Assembly: GCF_014395785.1 (NCBI RefSeq) | Contig: NZ_CP060713.1 | Location: forward strand, 3,872,501-3,936,500 | Source: Nocardioides mesophilus | GTDB taxonomy: Bacteria > Actinomycetota > Actinomycetes > Propionibacteriales > Nocardioidaceae | DNA length: 64,000 nucleotides | Direction: 5' to 3' | Shown here: positions 24,708-33,163 of the stretch, one piece after another | Layout: each line of letters begins with the position of its first letter | How positions within the stretch are numbered: the first letter of the stretch is position 1 | Notes under the pieces: model-generated | Databases searched by the model: none | Told to the model about the DNA's origin: nothing | The model's input: the letters and a program-made list of their open reading frames with translations, nothing else | Made by a program: the position numbers and the translations under genes

Positions 24708-25436
24708 ATGACCGACCGCACCGAGACCCCGTCCAAGCGACCGAACCAGGGCAAGGTGGCCCGCGAGCTCAACGAGAGCATCCGCTACACGATGTGGTCG
24801 GTGTTCAAGCTGCGCGACGTCATCGGCGACGGTGACCGGGCCGCCGAGGCCAACGAGGTCGAGAAGCTGGTGGAGGCCCTCGCCGCCGAGGACGTCACGG
24901 TGCGGGGCATGTACGACGTGTCCGGCCTGCGCGCCGACGCCGACCTGATGGTCTGGTGGCACTCCGAGACCTCCGACGCCCTGCAGGACGCCTACAACCG
25001 GCTGCGGCGCACCGCGTTCGGTGCGCGGCTGGAGCCGGTGTGGTCCCAGATGGCGCTGCACCGGCCGGCGGAGTTCAACAAGAGCCACATCCCGGCCTTC
25101 CTCGCCGACGAGGAGCCGCGAACCTACGTCAGCGTCTACCCGTTCGTCCGCTCCTACGAGTGGTACCTCCTCGAGGACGACGAGCGCCGCCACATGCTCG
25201 CCGAGCACGGCCAGATGGCGCGCGACTACGCCGACGTCCGGGCCAACACGGTCGCCTCCTTCGCGCTCGGCGACTACGAGTGGCTGCTGGCCTTCGAGGC
25301 CGACGAGCTGCACCGGATCGTGGACCTGATGCGGCACCTGCGCGGCGCCACCGCGCGCCGGCACGTGCGGGAGGAGGTGCCGTTCTACACCGGGCGGCGC
25401 CGCACCCCGACCGAGCTGGTCCACTCCCTGCCCTGA
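24708..25436 (+). CDS. hemQ: Coproheme decarboxylase HemQ/ChdC
   Basis: 242 aa, chlorite-dismutase fold. [16 protein letters not shown] opens the ferredoxin-like domain, [21 protein letters not shown] follows, and [12 protein letters not shown] contains the catalytic tyrosine used in coproheme decarboxylation. [12 protein letters not shown] carries the proximal heme histidine. [25 protein letters not shown] is the C-terminal family block. It makes heme b from coproheme with hydrogen peroxide. GAGG for translation lies within the end of hemY. The ferrochelatase needed between hemY and hemQ is not in the window. Confidence 0.95.
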   Translation: MTDRTETPSKRPNQGKVARELNESIRYTMWSVFKLRDVIGDGDRAAEANEVEKLVEALAAEDVTVRGMYDVSGLRADADLMVWWHSETSDALQDAYNRLRRTAFGARLEPVWSQMALHRPAEFNKSHIPAFLADEEPRTYVSVYPFVRSYEWYLLEDDERRHMLAEHGQMARDYADVRANTVASFALGDYEWLLAFEADELHRIVDLMRHLRGATARRHVREEVPFYTGRRRTPTELVHSLP

Positions 25437-25449
25437 GCCGGCCCGGGCG

Positions 25450-25632
25450 TCAGGTGGCCAGCGCCGTGAAGACGTCGTAGACCATGAACGCCGGCCAGAC
25501 GATGCCCTGGACCACCGCCCACACGTACTCCCAGAACGTGTCGGCCTGCTGCCAGAAGTAGAACCAGGCCCCGAACATGCCGAGCCCGTAGATCGCGCCG
25601 CCGCCCGCGGCCGCACCGGAGCTGTTGCTCAT
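25450..25632 (-). CDS. Small membrane protein, 60 aa
   Basis: MSNSSGAAAGGGAIYGLGMF starts a protein with two hydrophobic segments (AIYGLGMFGAWFYFW and YVWAVVQGIVWPAFMVY) separated by QQADTFWE. AAGGGGG lies 4 bases before the ATG at 25632. Similar short tryptophan-rich membrane proteins are widespread in actinobacteria; function unknown. It is convergent with hemQ. Confidence 0.75.
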   Translation of the reverse strand: MSNSSGAAAGGGAIYGLGMFGAWFYFWQQADTFWEYVWAVVQGIVWPAFMVYDVFTALAT

Positions 25633-25719
25633 CCGGCCCCCTTCCCTCGCAGCTCGAGCGTCGCGCCGGACGGTCAACCCACGCCAGGGGAATTGGTCCG
25701 CGGTCCGGCGTCGGCGGTC

Positions 25720-26697
25720 CTAGCCCGTGACCTGCGTGTGGTGCGGACGGCCGGGGTCGTCGTACACCGGCGCGCGGTCCCCGGTCCGGCACGCCTCGAG
25801 CTGCGCGCACACCGCGGCACCGAAGAACAACGCCATCGAGGACATCAGCGCCCACAGCAGCAGCGCGAAAATCCCTGCCAGCGGCCCGTAGACGCTGCCG
25901 AACGAGCTGCTCAGGTGCACGTAGCCGGCCAGCAGCCCGGTCGCCACCATGGTCAGGACGACCGCGATCCCCGAGCCGAGCGCCAGCCAGCCCAGCGACG
26001 GCTGGCGTCGGCGGGGGGCATGGTCGAGCAGCACCGCGATCGTGAAGACCAGCAGCACCAGCCCGAGCGGCCAGCGCACCAGGTTCCACGCCAGCTTGGT
26101 CTGATCGCTCCAGCCGTAGACCTGGACCATCGCGTCGGCGAACGCCCCGCCGGCGACCAGCAGCAGGAACCCGACGCCCAGCGGGGCGGCCAGCACCCCG
26201 GTCAGCACCGCTGCGCGGCCGTACTTCTCCCGCGCGGGCCGGTCGCGGCGGATCCCGTAGACCCGGTTCAGTCCCCGCTCGATCTGCGCCATCGCGGTGG
26301 TCATGGACACCAGCGCGAAGGCGAGCCCGACGCCGAGCGCCAGCTCACCGGCCTCCTGGCTGGCCTGGTCGCCGGAGACCGCGCCGGCCAGCGCGTCCTG
26401 CTCCCCGGAGCCGGGGGAGACCGCCTGGATGGTCTGGGCCACGACCCGGGCCGGTTGCTCCTGATCGATGTCCGCCGCGAGCCCGGTCAGGGCCAGCATG
26501 AACGGCACGACCGCCAGCGTGGCCTGCAGGGCGAGCGCGCGGCTGCTGCTGGACCCGTCCCCGTAGCGGAACCGGGTGAAGGAGTCGACGGCGAGCCGCA
26601 CCAGACCCACCTTCCGCGCGACCCGCCAGGCGTCTTCGGCGTCCAGCTCGTCGCCGTCCATCTCGACGGTGACCGGGACCGCCCGGGCGGTCGTCAC
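25720..26697 (-). CDS. YihY/virulence factor BrkB family membrane protein
   Basis: 325 aa with six hydrophobic helices. The family motif SRALALQATLAVVPFMLALTG appears in the first helix, ALVSMTTAMAQIERGLNRVYGI is the conserved loop after helix 2, and VHLSSSFGSVYGPLAGIFALLLWALMSSMALFFGAAVCAQLE is characteristic of the C-terminal part (given here only as landmarks). Despite older names it is not an RNase; transport function is unproven. The GTG start overlaps the malQ stop by 4 bp (GTGA), an unexpected pairing. A second YihY protein lies at 52933. Confidence 0.88.
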   Translation of the reverse strand: MTTARAVPVTVEMDGDELDAEDAWRVARKVGLVRLAVDSFTRFRYGDGSSSSRALALQATLAVVPFMLALTGLAADIDQEQPARVVAQTIQAVSPGSGEQDALAGAVSGDQASQEAGELALGVGLAFALVSMTTAMAQIERGLNRVYGIRRDRPAREKYGRAAVLTGVLAAPLGVGFLLLVAGGAFADAMVQVYGWSDQTKLAWNLVRWPLGLVLLVFTIAVLLDHAPRRRQPSLGWLALGSGIAVVLTMVATGLLAGYVHLSSSFGSVYGPLAGIFALLLWALMSSMALFFGAAVCAQLEACRTGDRAPVYDDPGRPHHTQVTG

Positions 26698-28856
26698 CGG
26701 CTCACGACTCCCGGTGCGGTGGTGACGGCCCGGGCCAGCCGCCGCGGGCGCGACGAGGTCAGCACGTCCTCCAGCCACAACGGCCTGGCGTCGGGGCCGG
26801 ACAGCGGCACCCGCCAGTTCGGGTACTCGTCGGTGGTGCCGGGCTGGTTCTGGGTGCGCCGGTCGCCCACCGCATCGGTCAGCGACACGCAGCGGAGCCG
26901 GGAGGGCGTGAGCGTGAGGTAGCGGTGCAGCGCCTCGACGGTGGCCTCGACGTCGGCGTCCGCGACGAGCAGCCCCCGGGAGCGCAGCTCGTCGAGCCAG
27001 CGCTCCCGCTCCTGCGCGTCGACGGCGGCCTCCTCCGCCAGCGGGCGGGTGAGCAGACCGAGCTCGTCGCGCAGCCGGACGTGCTCGCCGGCGAGGTAGC
27101 CGGCCGTGGGCGGAAGGTCGTGGGTGGTCACCGAGGCCAGGCACAGCTCGCGCCAGCGCTCGGCGACCAGCGGCCGGCCGTTCTCGTCGTACTCGAACCA
27201 CAGGATCGAGGTGCCGAGGATGCCGCGGGAGCGCAGGTAGTCGCGCGCGGAGGGCTCCACCACCCCGAGGTCCTCGCCGACCACGACGGCGCCGGCCCGT
27301 TGCGCCTCCAGCGCGAGCACGCCGATCATCGCCTCGTGGTCGTAGCGGACGTAGGTGCCGGCGGAGGGCGGCGCCCCCTCGGGGATCCACCAGAGCCGGA
27401 ACAGCCCGATGATGTGGTCGACGCGGACCCCGCCGGCGTGTCGCAGCACCGCCCGGATCAGGTCGCGCAGCGGGGCGTAGCCGAGCTCGGCCAGCCGCTG
27501 CGGCCGCCACGGCGGCTGGCTCCAGTTCTGCCCGATCTGGTTGAACGGGTCCGGCGGTGCGCCGACCTGGATCCCGGTCGCGTACGTCGTCCGCAGCCGC
27601 CACGCGTCGGCGCCGCCGGGGTGCACGCCGACGGCCAGGTCGTGCATCGTGCCGAGCGCCATCCCGGCCGCGAGCGCGGTGTCCTGGGCCCGGCCGAGCT
27701 GCTCCTCGAGCAGCCACTGCAGCCACATCTCGAAGTCGACGTCCGCGCGCCGGGCGGCCGCCAGCTCCTGGACCGCGGGGGAGCCGACGTCCTGCAGCCG
27801 CTCCGGCCAGGCGCGGTAGTCGGTGCCGTGCTCCTGAGCGATGACGCTCCAGGTGGCGAAGTCGCGCAGCGCCGGACCCTGCTGCCCGACGAACTCCTGC
27901 AGGGCCCGCTCGCGGGCGGCGTCGCGGGGGACGTCGGCCAGCAGCCGCAGCGCCGCGAGCTTCGCGGCCCAGGCGGTGTCCCGGTCGATGACGTCGGCGT
28001 CGTCGAGCACGGCGTGCACGCCCTGGCCCAGGGCGTCGACCTCGGCCCGGCCGGCCGCGTCGAGGGCGGCGTACTCGGGCACCAGCTCGATGCGCAGGTA
28101 GAGCGGGTTGAAGAACTGCCGGGAGGTCGGCAGGTACGGCGAGGGCTCCATCGGCGGGGTCGGCTCGGCGGCGTGCAGCGGGTTCACCAGGACGAAGTCG
28201 GCGCCGAGCTCCGCGCCGGACCAGCGGGCCAGGTCCGCGAGGTCGGCGAGGTCGCCGACGCCCCACGAGCCCCGGGACCGGACGCTGTACAGCTGCGCCG
28301 CCAGACCCCAGGAGTAGGTGTCGCGCAGCGACTCCGGCAGCCCGAGCCAGCCCGGGGTGACCACCAGCGGCGCCGCGGCCACCGTGGCCCCCGAGCGGGC
28401 GTGCAGGGTGTGGTAGCCCAGCGGCAGGTCCGTCGGCACCGTGAACGTGGCCTCGCCGACCAGCCGGTCACCGACCTGGCGCGGGTCCACCCATCGGTCC
28501 GTCTGCGGTACGTCGTCGTGGCGGCTGCCGTCCTCGAGCTCCAGCCAGACCTCGACGGGCGCGCCGTGGTCGACGTGGACCGGCACCTCGCGGCGCTCGC
28601 CCTGGACCGTGACGACGCTCGGCGGCAGCATCCGACGCCACGGCTGCTCACGGCGCTCGGCCAGCGCGGCCGCGGGGTCGGCGGTGTCCACGCCCATCGC
28701 GCCGAGCACCCGGGTCACGGTCGCGTCGGGGACCTGGACCGGGCGGCCCTGCCAGTCGTGGTAGTCGGTGGCGACGGCGTAGGAACGCGCCAGCTCCCGG
28801 AGCGCGGCGGAGTCGGGGTGAGCGGAGTCGGTGGAGTCAGTGGAGGCGGAGGTCAC
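26694..28856 (-). CDS. malQ: 4-alpha-glucanotransferase
   Basis: 720 aa from the GTG chosen here. The N-terminal half has the actinobacterial beta-sandwich extension (VPTDLPLGYHTLHAR); the GH77 barrel follows with GDLADLADLARWSG, NPLHAAEPTPPMEPSPYLPTSR, VRVDHIIGLFRLWWIPEG (nucleophile Asp), GEDLGVVEP (acid/base Glu) and TTHDLPPTAGYLAGE. It disproportionates maltodextrins during glycogen or maltose metabolism. Start uncertain: an in-frame ATG at 28874 adds six residues, but CATGAT lies 6 bp before the GTG. It is translationally coupled to the downstream YihY gene. Confidence 0.93.
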   Translation of the reverse strand: MTSASTDSTDSAHPDSAALRELARSYAVATDYHDWQGRPVQVPDATVTRVLGAMGVDTADPAAALAERREQPWRRMLPPSVVTVQGERREVPVHVDHGAPVEVWLELEDGSRHDDVPQTDRWVDPRQVGDRLVGEATFTVPTDLPLGYHTLHARSGATVAAAPLVVTPGWLGLPESLRDTYSWGLAAQLYSVRSRGSWGVGDLADLADLARWSGAELGADFVLVNPLHAAEPTPPMEPSPYLPTSRQFFNPLYLRIELVPEYAALDAAGRAEVDALGQGVHAVLDDADVIDRDTAWAAKLAALRLLADVPRDAARERALQEFVGQQGPALRDFATWSVIAQEHGTDYRAWPERLQDVGSPAVQELAAARRADVDFEMWLQWLLEEQLGRAQDTALAAGMALGTMHDLAVGVHPGGADAWRLRTTYATGIQVGAPPDPFNQIGQNWSQPPWRPQRLAELGYAPLRDLIRAVLRHAGGVRVDHIIGLFRLWWIPEGAPPSAGTYVRYDHEAMIGVLALEAQRAGAVVVGEDLGVVEPSARDYLRSRGILGTSILWFEYDENGRPLVAERWRELCLASVTTHDLPPTAGYLAGEHVRLRDELGLLTRPLAEEAAVDAQERERWLDELRSRGLLVADADVEATVEALHRYLTLTPSRLRCVSLTDAVGDRRTQNQPGTTDEYPNWRVPLSGPDARPLWLEDVLTSSRPRRLARAVTTAPGVVSR

Positions 28857-28926
28857 CGGTCGATCATGTCCCATCCGACGACTCGGCTAACCCACCCATG
28901 TGGGACGGCGAGACGCCGGGTGGCCG

Positions 28927-29331
28927 CTAGCCCTCGACCGGGTCCAGGGTCAGGCTGATCGAGTTGATGCAGTAGCGCTGGCCGGTCGGGGTGCCGTAGC
29001 CGTCGTCGAAGACGTGGCCGAGGTGGGAGCCGCAGCTCGCGCAGCGGACCTCGACCCGCTTCATCCCGTGGGAGGTGTCCTCGAGGTACTCCACGCGGTC
29101 CTCGGCCAGCGGCGCGTAGAACGACGGCCAGCCGCAGTGCGCGTCGAACTTCGTCTGGGACCGGAACAGCTCGGCCTGGCAGGCCCGGCAGCGGTAGACC
29201 CCGACGGTGCTGGTGTCGGTGTACTCGCCGGTCCCGGCGCGCTCCGTGCCGGCCTGCCGGAGCACGGCGTACTCCTCGGGCGAGAGCTCCTCGCGCCACT
29301 GCGCGTCGGTCTTGTTCACCTGGTAAGCCAT
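28927..29331 (-). CDS. msrB: Peptide-methionine (R)-S-oxide reductase MsrB
   Basis: 134 aa. Zinc-binding pairs CRAC and CASC, the core HCGWPSFYAPL, and the catalytic cysteine in RYCINSISLTLDP. It repairs the R epimer of methionine sulfoxide with thioredoxin. The ATG at 29331 has GGAGG immediately upstream. It is divergent from the LigD polymerase gene, with 63 bp between start codons. Confidence 0.96.
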   Translation of the reverse strand: MAYQVNKTDAQWREELSPEEYAVLRQAGTERAGTGEYTDTSTVGVYRCRACQAELFRSQTKFDAHCGWPSFYAPLAEDRVEYLEDTSHGMKRVEVRCASCGSHLGHVFDDGYGTPTGQRYCINSISLTLDPVEG

Positions 29332-29394
29332 GCCTCCAGCCTACGGAATCGCCGCAAAAGGACGCCGTCGCGCCGGGGCTGGTTGGATGGCGCC

Positions 29395-30465
29395 ATGGCC
29401 ACACCCGCAGCAGAGGTGGACGCAGGAGGACGTGCGGTCCGGGTCTCGAGCCCCGACCGCGTGATCTACGAGGCGACCGCCACCACGCCCGAGGTCACCA
29501 AGCTCCAGGTGGTGGAGTACTACGTCTCGGTCGAGCAAGGCATCATGCGTGCGCTGCGTGACCGGCCGACCGCACTGGAGCGGTGGCCCAAGGGCGTGCG
29601 CGAGGGGATCACCCTGGCCACCCGCACCGGTGAGCACGGAGACGCCTTCTACCAGAAGCGGATGATGAAGGGCGCCCCCGAGTACGTCGAGTCCGCCACC
29701 GTGACCTTCCCGTCGGGGCGGACCGCCGACGAGCTGTGCCCGACCGAGGTGGCCGTCGCGGCCTGGGCCGCGCAGATGGGCACGCTGACCTTCCATCCGT
29801 GGCCGTGCCGCCGCGACGACACCGACCATCCCGACGAGCTGCGCATCGACCTGGACCCGCAGCCGGGCACCGACTTCGCCGACGCCGCGCGGGTGGCGCT
29901 GCTCGCGCGCGACCTGCTGGAGGAGCTCGGCCTGGTCGGCTTCCCCAAGACCAGCGGGAACCGGGGCGTGCACGTCTACGTCCGGATCGAGCCGCGGTGG
30001 GAGTTCACCGACGTACGCCACGCAGCGATCGCGTTCGGCCGCGAGCTCGAGCGGCGCACGCCGGCGGTGACCACGGCGTGGTGGAAGGAGGAGCGCGGGG
30101 AACGCATCTTCGTCGACTACAACCAGAACGCGCGGGACCGCACGATCGCGAGCGCCTACTCGCTGCGCCCGAAGCCGGGAGCGCCGGTGTCGACGCCGGT
30201 GCAGTGGGACGAGCTGGCCGAGATCGGGGACCCGGCCCGGTTCAACCTCTTCACCGTGCCGGACCGGCTGGCCGAGCACGGGGACCCGCACGCCGGCATC
30301 GACGACCGGCACTGCTCCCTGCAGCCGCTGCTCGACCTCTACGCCCGCGACGTGGAGCAGGGCATCTCCGACCTGCCCTACCCGCCCGACTACCCGAAGA
30401 TGCCGGGGGAGCCGCCGCGGGTCCAGCCGAGCCGCAAGAACGCCGCCAACTGGGACGACGCCTGA
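29395..30465 (+). CDS. ligD: LigD-type DNA polymerase/primase domain protein (stand-alone)
   Basis: 356 aa. This is the archaeo-eukaryotic primase-polymerase domain of bacterial NHEJ: YYVSVEQGIMRALRDRPTALERWP, AFYQKRMMKGAP, the catalytic DLD in ELRIDLDPQPG, SGNRGVHVYVRI, and IFVDYNQNARDRTIASAYS with the third aspartate. It fills gaps and adds ribonucleotides at broken ends. Ligase and nuclease modules are absent, and no Ku gene is nearby; a separate ATP-dependent ligase lies at 37215-38309. The ATG at 29395 is the start that removes the non-conserved arginine-rich leader. Confidence 0.92.
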   Translation: MATPAAEVDAGGRAVRVSSPDRVIYEATATTPEVTKLQVVEYYVSVEQGIMRALRDRPTALERWPKGVREGITLATRTGEHGDAFYQKRMMKGAPEYVESATVTFPSGRTADELCPTEVAVAAWAAQMGTLTFHPWPCRRDDTDHPDELRIDLDPQPGTDFADAARVALLARDLLEELGLVGFPKTSGNRGVHVYVRIEPRWEFTDVRHAAIAFGRELERRTPAVTTAWWKEERGERIFVDYNQNARDRTIASAYSLRPKPGAPVSTPVQWDELAEIGDPARFNLFTVPDRLAEHGDPHAGIDDRHCSLQPLLDLYARDVEQGISDLPYPPDYPKMPGEPPRVQPSRKNAANWDDA

Positions 30466-30478
30466 CCCCCCGCTGACC

Positions 30479-30574
30479 GCCGAGTCGGCGCATCTGCAGC
30501 GCTGAACCCCGCCGAGTCGGCGCATCTGCAGCGCTGAACCCCGCCGAGTCGGCGCGTCTGCAGCGTCTGCAGGG
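30479..30574. repeat. Three 32-bp tandem repeats after the LigD polymerase gene
   Basis: Units begin at 30479, 30511 and 30543, each opening with GCCGAGTCGGCGC and containing the palindrome CTGCAG; the third unit diverges after CTGCAG. GCCGAGTCGGC is itself an interrupted palindrome. The repeats start 14 bases after the ligD stop codon. Confidence 0.85.
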
Positions 30575-30583
30575 GCACGTGCA

Positions 30584-30616
30584 ACGGGGGCCGGAGCGTG
30601 ATGCTCCGGCCCCCGT
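30584..30616. terminator. Strong bidirectional hairpin terminator
   Basis: A perfect 14-bp stem (ACGGGGGCCGGAGC and its complement) with a 5-base loop GTGAT, between the convergent LigD polymerase and M6 peptidase genes. It can serve both transcripts. Confidence 0.8.
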
Positions 30617-30637
30617 CCCCCGATCGGGAAGACCAGG

Positions 30638-32926
30638 TCAGTAGACCTGCACCTGCATCATCCCGTTGCGGTTGGAGTTGACCACCTTGATCTGCGTGCC
30701 GGTGTCGGGCACCTGCACGCTGCCCTGCTCGTTCGCCTCGTCCCAGTAGCGCTCGCCGTGGGTGTCGTCGAACACCGGGGCGGCCGCGCGGGCGGGCACC
30801 TCGAGGGTGGTCATGCCGTCCTCGGTCTCGCGGTGCAGCGACAGCGCGTCGGTGCGCTCGAGACCGAAGGTGGCGTCGAACGCCTGGATCCGGTTGCGGG
30901 CCACGGTCCCGTCGGACCACGCGAGGGCCTCGCCGCGGGCGTCGACCGGCAGCACGAGGCCGCCGCCGGGGTGGGTGCTGGTGTTGTTGTCGGCGTAGAG
31001 GTCGTTCCAGTACCAGACCAGCATGCCGTCCTGGTAGGGGAAGTGCTCGACCCGGTTGGGCTCCGTCTTCGACCAGCCGAAGTTGTAGGGGCCCTGCTGC
31101 AACGTCTGGTCGTAGCCGAGGTACTGCCGGTTCTCCACCAGGTAGTGGTGCTGGAACGTCTCGCTCGTCTTGCCGTTCTCGGCGATGACGAACTTGTCGA
31201 GCTTCCAGCCGGGAGCCCCGTTCTCGGCGCCCTCGGTGAGCGCGGAACCCACGGCGATGTCGTCGACGAGGAAGCCGAGCTCGTTCGTGCCCGGGTCGTT
31301 GACCATCCGGAAGCGCACCTGCACCTGCTTGCCGGCCCAGCTGGAGAGGTCAGCGGTGAGCGGCACCCAGCCCTTGGTCGACCCGGTGATCCCGTGGCCT
31401 TCGTTGCTGCCGTAGGGGTTGGTCGTCGTGGAGCGGTTCGTGGCCAGCGGTGTCCAGGTCGAGCCGTCGGCGGAGACCTCCGCGTAGGCGTAGTCCCAGT
31501 CCTTCTCGATCTCGTAGCGCACGTTGGCGGTGAGGGCGCCGGAGGCAGGGACGGTGAACTCCGGGCTGGTCACCGTGGCGACACGGTCGTCGCCACGGCC
31601 GGAGTAGAAGTAGTCGTTCCCGGTCGCGGCGGGGCCGATGTCGGTGACCTTCGTGCCGTCGGGCAGGTTCACCAGCAGCGCCTGCGCCTTCTTGGTGGCG
31701 TGGGCGGCGGGGCCGAGGTGGTGGGTGGACTTCGTGTCCGCGTCAGCGACCTCGTAGTCCAGCCAGCCGAGCATCAGCTTGCTCCAGGGGTCCATGTGGC
31801 CCGGGGTGGTGCCGATGGAGTCCTTGCCGTGGCCGAGCCAGGAGCCGGAGCTCATCAGGGTCCAGAAGCCGGTGCCGTTGTCCCCGCCCGCCGTGTCGTA
31901 GAGGTCGGGCAGGCCGAGGTCGTGGCCGAACTCGTGGGCGAAGACACCCAGGCCGCCGTTCTCGGGCTCGGTCGTGTAGTCGCGGATCCAGACGCCGGTG
32001 TCACCGATCTCGATGCCGCCGTTCTTGGTGTAGCCGTCCGGGCCGGCGCCGTCCGGGCCGCGCCCGTTGACGCCCACCGCCCAGCGGTGCGACCAGATCG
32101 TCGACTCGGGAGCGCCGGCTTCCTCGCCCTCCCCGGCGTGGATGGCCTGGAAGTGGTCGACGTAGCCGTCGGGCTCGGCGAAGACGCCGTCGCCGTCGCT
32201 GTCGAAGCGGTCCCACTGGTCGAAGCGCGTCAGGTAGTCGGCGATCTCGGCGGTGGACTTGCCCGCCTTGACCTGGGCGGCGTACCAGGCCTCGGCGGTG
32301 TCGTCGATGAACGACGTCATGTCCTTCTGGCTCTCGGTGGTGCCGTACGCCGCCTCGGGCTTGTCGACCTTCACCCAGTCGCTGACGTCGCCGTTGACGG
32401 TGTAGCGGCCGCTGGAGGCCTCCTCGTAGAAGTCCTTGAAGGACTCCCCGTTCTGCTCCGGCAGGCCGTTGAAGAACATGTCCAGGTAGTGCTGGCGGTT
32501 GAAGTCCGGGATCCAGTAGGTGCTGTTGTCGCTCGACCGGTCCGGCTTCGGGATCTGGTTGTGCAACGGCCCGGCCGTCGTGCTGCCGGTCGCGTTGCCG
32601 CCGAACTCGACCAGGATCGAGAAGAGCTCGTCCTGGGACTGCAGTCCGTACTGCGCCCACTGGCCGGGCGCGACGCGGACGGACTTCGAGCCGCCGCGGT
32701 TGCGCGGCTCGGCCTTGCCGGCCAGGACCAGCTCGACGGCGCGCTTGTTCAGCGCGCGCTGCTTGGTCGAGAGCGGGTCGGCGCGGTCGTCGGTCTTGGT
32801 CTTGCCGTTGGCTGCCTGCTGGCCGGGGTCGGCCGGCGGCACGGCGATGGCGGGTGCGGGGATCGCGGTGGCGAGCAGGGCGGCGGTGGCCGCGCCGCTC
32901 AGGACGCCGAGACTGCGTCGTTTCAC
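30638..32926 (-). CDS. Secreted M6 family (immune inhibitor A-like) metalloprotease
   Basis: 762 aa. Residues 1-28 are a Sec signal peptide (MKRRSLGVLSGAATAALLA, cleavage near PAIA-VPP). A propeptide region with KQRALNKRAVELVLAGKAEP follows. The zinc motif HEFGHDLGLPDLYD lies at about residue 330, with LMSSGSWLGHG downstream, both diagnostic of M6 peptidases. The C-terminal half contains the MAM/beta-sandwich type segments (ANVRYEIEKDWDYAYAEVS, VQVRFRMVNDPG). It should degrade extracellular protein. The gene is monocistronic, with a strong terminator after it and a TGCA-rich palindromic region about 180 bp upstream of its start. Confidence 0.93.
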   Translation of the reverse strand: MKRRSLGVLSGAATAALLATAIPAPAIAVPPADPGQQAANGKTKTDDRADPLSTKQRALNKRAVELVLAGKAEPRNRGGSKSVRVAPGQWAQYGLQSQDELFSILVEFGGNATGSTTAGPLHNQIPKPDRSSDNSTYWIPDFNRQHYLDMFFNGLPEQNGESFKDFYEEASSGRYTVNGDVSDWVKVDKPEAAYGTTESQKDMTSFIDDTAEAWYAAQVKAGKSTAEIADYLTRFDQWDRFDSDGDGVFAEPDGYVDHFQAIHAGEGEEAGAPESTIWSHRWAVGVNGRGPDGAGPDGYTKNGGIEIGDTGVWIRDYTTEPENGGLGVFAHEFGHDLGLPDLYDTAGGDNGTGFWTLMSSGSWLGHGKDSIGTTPGHMDPWSKLMLGWLDYEVADADTKSTHHLGPAAHATKKAQALLVNLPDGTKVTDIGPAATGNDYFYSGRGDDRVATVTSPEFTVPASGALTANVRYEIEKDWDYAYAEVSADGSTWTPLATNRSTTTNPYGSNEGHGITGSTKGWVPLTADLSSWAGKQVQVRFRMVNDPGTNELGFLVDDIAVGSALTEGAENGAPGWKLDKFVIAENGKTSETFQHHYLVENRQYLGYDQTLQQGPYNFGWSKTEPNRVEHFPYQDGMLVWYWNDLYADNNTSTHPGGGLVLPVDARGEALAWSDGTVARNRIQAFDATFGLERTDALSLHRETEDGMTTLEVPARAAAPVFDDTHGERYWDEANEQGSVQVPDTGTQIKVVNSNRNGMMQVQVY

Positions 32927-33087
32927 GCAGGAGTCCTTCCAGGGTAGGGATCACGGCGAAGCCGATGGGCGCGCCGAGACATGTGCGGTGCTGCACGTGA
33001 CCCGCGGAACTTCACCATCCGTTCACCGCGAAGTAAAGAGATTCCAGGGTCTCGTTTCGGTCACCGACGGCGCGCACGCCTGTCCGG

Positions 33088-33138
33088 TTCTTGCAGGTTC
33101 GTGCAATGCACGATCGTGCAACCTGTTTGCAGAACAGG
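33088..33138. promoter_or_regulatory. Nested TGCA palindromes upstream of the M6 peptidase gene
   Basis: TGCACGATCGTGCA (33107-33120) is a perfect 14-bp palindrome; CGTGCA-A-TGCACG overlaps it, TCGTGCAA occurs twice as a direct repeat (33099-33106, 33114-33121), and an outer imperfect inverted repeat GTTCT...AGAAC encloses the whole. Five TGCA tetramers fall within about 45 bp. It could be an operator or cruciform, or a terminator of the upstream kinase operon. Confidence 0.5.
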
Positions 33139-33163
33139 CGGGTCGGCCCCGGTCCGGTAACCC

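Noticed and set aside
24192-25616. 474-codon minus-strand frame opposite hemY and hemQ
   Set aside because: Both plus-strand genes are complete and well conserved; the antisense translation has no recognisable domain.
30479-30574. CRISPR array
   Set aside because: Only three directly adjacent 32-bp units, no spacers and no cas genes.
30758-32947. 729-codon plus-strand open frame opposite the M6 peptidase
   Set aside because: Val/Gly/Leu-rich with no motif; the minus strand encodes an M6 peptidase with signal peptide and HEFGH.
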